From: Candidatus Aegiribacteria sp.
GTDB taxonomy: Bacteria; Fermentibacterota; Fermentibacteria; Fermentibacterales; Fermentibacteraceae
DNA length: 6,177 nucleotides
NCBI GenBank assembly: GCA_021107345.1
Contig: JAIOSX010000257.1
Location: forward strand, 1-6,177
Direction: 5' to 3'
The notes beneath the pieces were generated by a model. The model ran no database searches and was not told where the DNA came from. It was given only the letters and a program-made list of their open reading frames with translations. A program made the position numbers and the translations under genes. Shown here one piece after another: positions 5,715-6,177 of this stretch (its first letter is position 1; each line of letters starts with the position of its first letter).

Positions 5715-6177
5715 ATGAGACATCTGATGATCGCAGTTATGATCCTTGCAGCTGCGGCAGTTGCCCAGGAGCAATCCCTGGATGAAACCGGAACCGGCAG
5801 GATGCAGGTTCTTGGCGAAGAGGGGATTGTGGGAAATCTTCCCCTTGAGCATACATCGGTCGTGATAGACGTAAGCGGCAACCTGCAGAGGGCTACCGTA
5901 CGACAGGTTTACGGTAATCCCTACGATGAGGTTATTGAAGCTATCTACACATTTCCCCTTCCTCAGAGCGCAGCCGTTGACAGGATAAACATGTGGCTAG
6001 GCGACAGGCTGATCGAGGGAAAGATCCACGAACGTCATCTCGCCCAGCAGATCTACAATGAAGCCATAGACGGCGGTCAGCCATTAAGCCGGCTGAAACA
6101 GGAGCGACCTAACGTCTTCACCCAGCGCGTTGGCGATATCCTGCCCGGTGAGAGCATCGTAATTGAGATCAGTCATG
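5715..6177 (+). CDS. Secreted VIT-domain protein, N-terminal part (cut by window edge)
   Basis: An open frame begins at ATG 5715 and runs without a stop for 154 codons to the window end, so only the N-terminal part is visible. GGAGGT at 5701-5706 is a strong ribosome binding site eight bases upstream. Residues 1-17 (MRHLMIAVMILAAAAVA) are a signal peptide with an AVA cleavage site before QEQ. About residues 36-154 match the VIT (vault/inter-alpha-trypsin) domain. The visible marks are VRQVYGNPYDEVIEAIYTFPLP (62-83, a strand pair and the FPLP turn), GDRLIEGKIHERHLAQQIYNEA (96-117) and QERPNVFTQRVGDILPGESI (129-148). In bacteria this domain is usually followed by a von Willebrand factor A domain with a metal-binding MIDAS site, in surface or periplasmic proteins; that part would lie beyond the edge and is not seen. 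The job is probably adhesion or protein-protein contact outside the cytoplasm. It lies 124 bp after the C25 peptidase on the same strand, and a substrate or partner relation with it is possible but unproven. Confidence 0.88.
   Translation, partial: MRHLMIAVMILAAAAVAQEQSLDETGTGRMQVLGEEGIVGNLPLEHTSVVIDVSGNLQRATVRQVYGNPYDEVIEAIYTFPLPQSAAVDRINMWLGDRLIEGKIHERHLAQQIYNEAIDGGQPLSRLKQERPNVFTQRVGDILPGESIVIEISH

Overview
The window shows four protein-coding genes, the last one cut by the right edge, at moderate GC content. No RNA gene, mobile element or CRISPR array is visible. Three of the four products look exported. One of these ends in a C-terminal domain of the type-IX-secretion (Por) kind and carries a gingipain-like peptidase domain. 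Together with the small secreted jelly-roll protein and the VIT-domain protein, this suggests a Gram-negative (diderm) bacterium of the FCB type or one of the uncultivated lineages near it (Fermentibacterota-, Cloacimonadota- or WOR-3-like). That placement is inferred from protein style only; no marker gene is present.

Layout. Positions 1-87 hold an edge segment with at most a possible beginning of another minus-strand gene. A clear intrinsic terminator on the minus strand (80-109) closes a small secreted protein gene (131-799, minus). Upstream of that gene on the same strand lies an alpha-glucan (glycogen/maltodextrin) phosphorylase gene (897-about 3449, minus). The ~98 bp between 3450 and 3547 is a divergent intergenic region. 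To its right a secreted C25-family cysteine peptidase (3548-5590, plus) is followed after 124 bp by the start of a secreted VIT-domain protein (5715 to the edge, plus). The leader of the VIT gene can fold so that its Shine-Dalgarno sequence is paired.

How the parts relate. The phosphorylase is a cytoplasmic enzyme releasing glucose-1-phosphate from storage or imported glucan. The small protein behind it may share its transcript or use its own promoter. The peptidase and VIT protein point the other way and are both envelope or exterior proteins, probably one transcription unit because no terminator separates them. Nothing links the glucan enzyme functionally to the exported proteins. In both divergent genes the Shine-Dalgarno position argues for a TTG start a few codons inside the longest frame. 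No clearly new multi-gene system is visible; the items most worth checking are the SD-sequestering leader before the VIT gene and the unexplained C-terminal tail of the small secreted protein.
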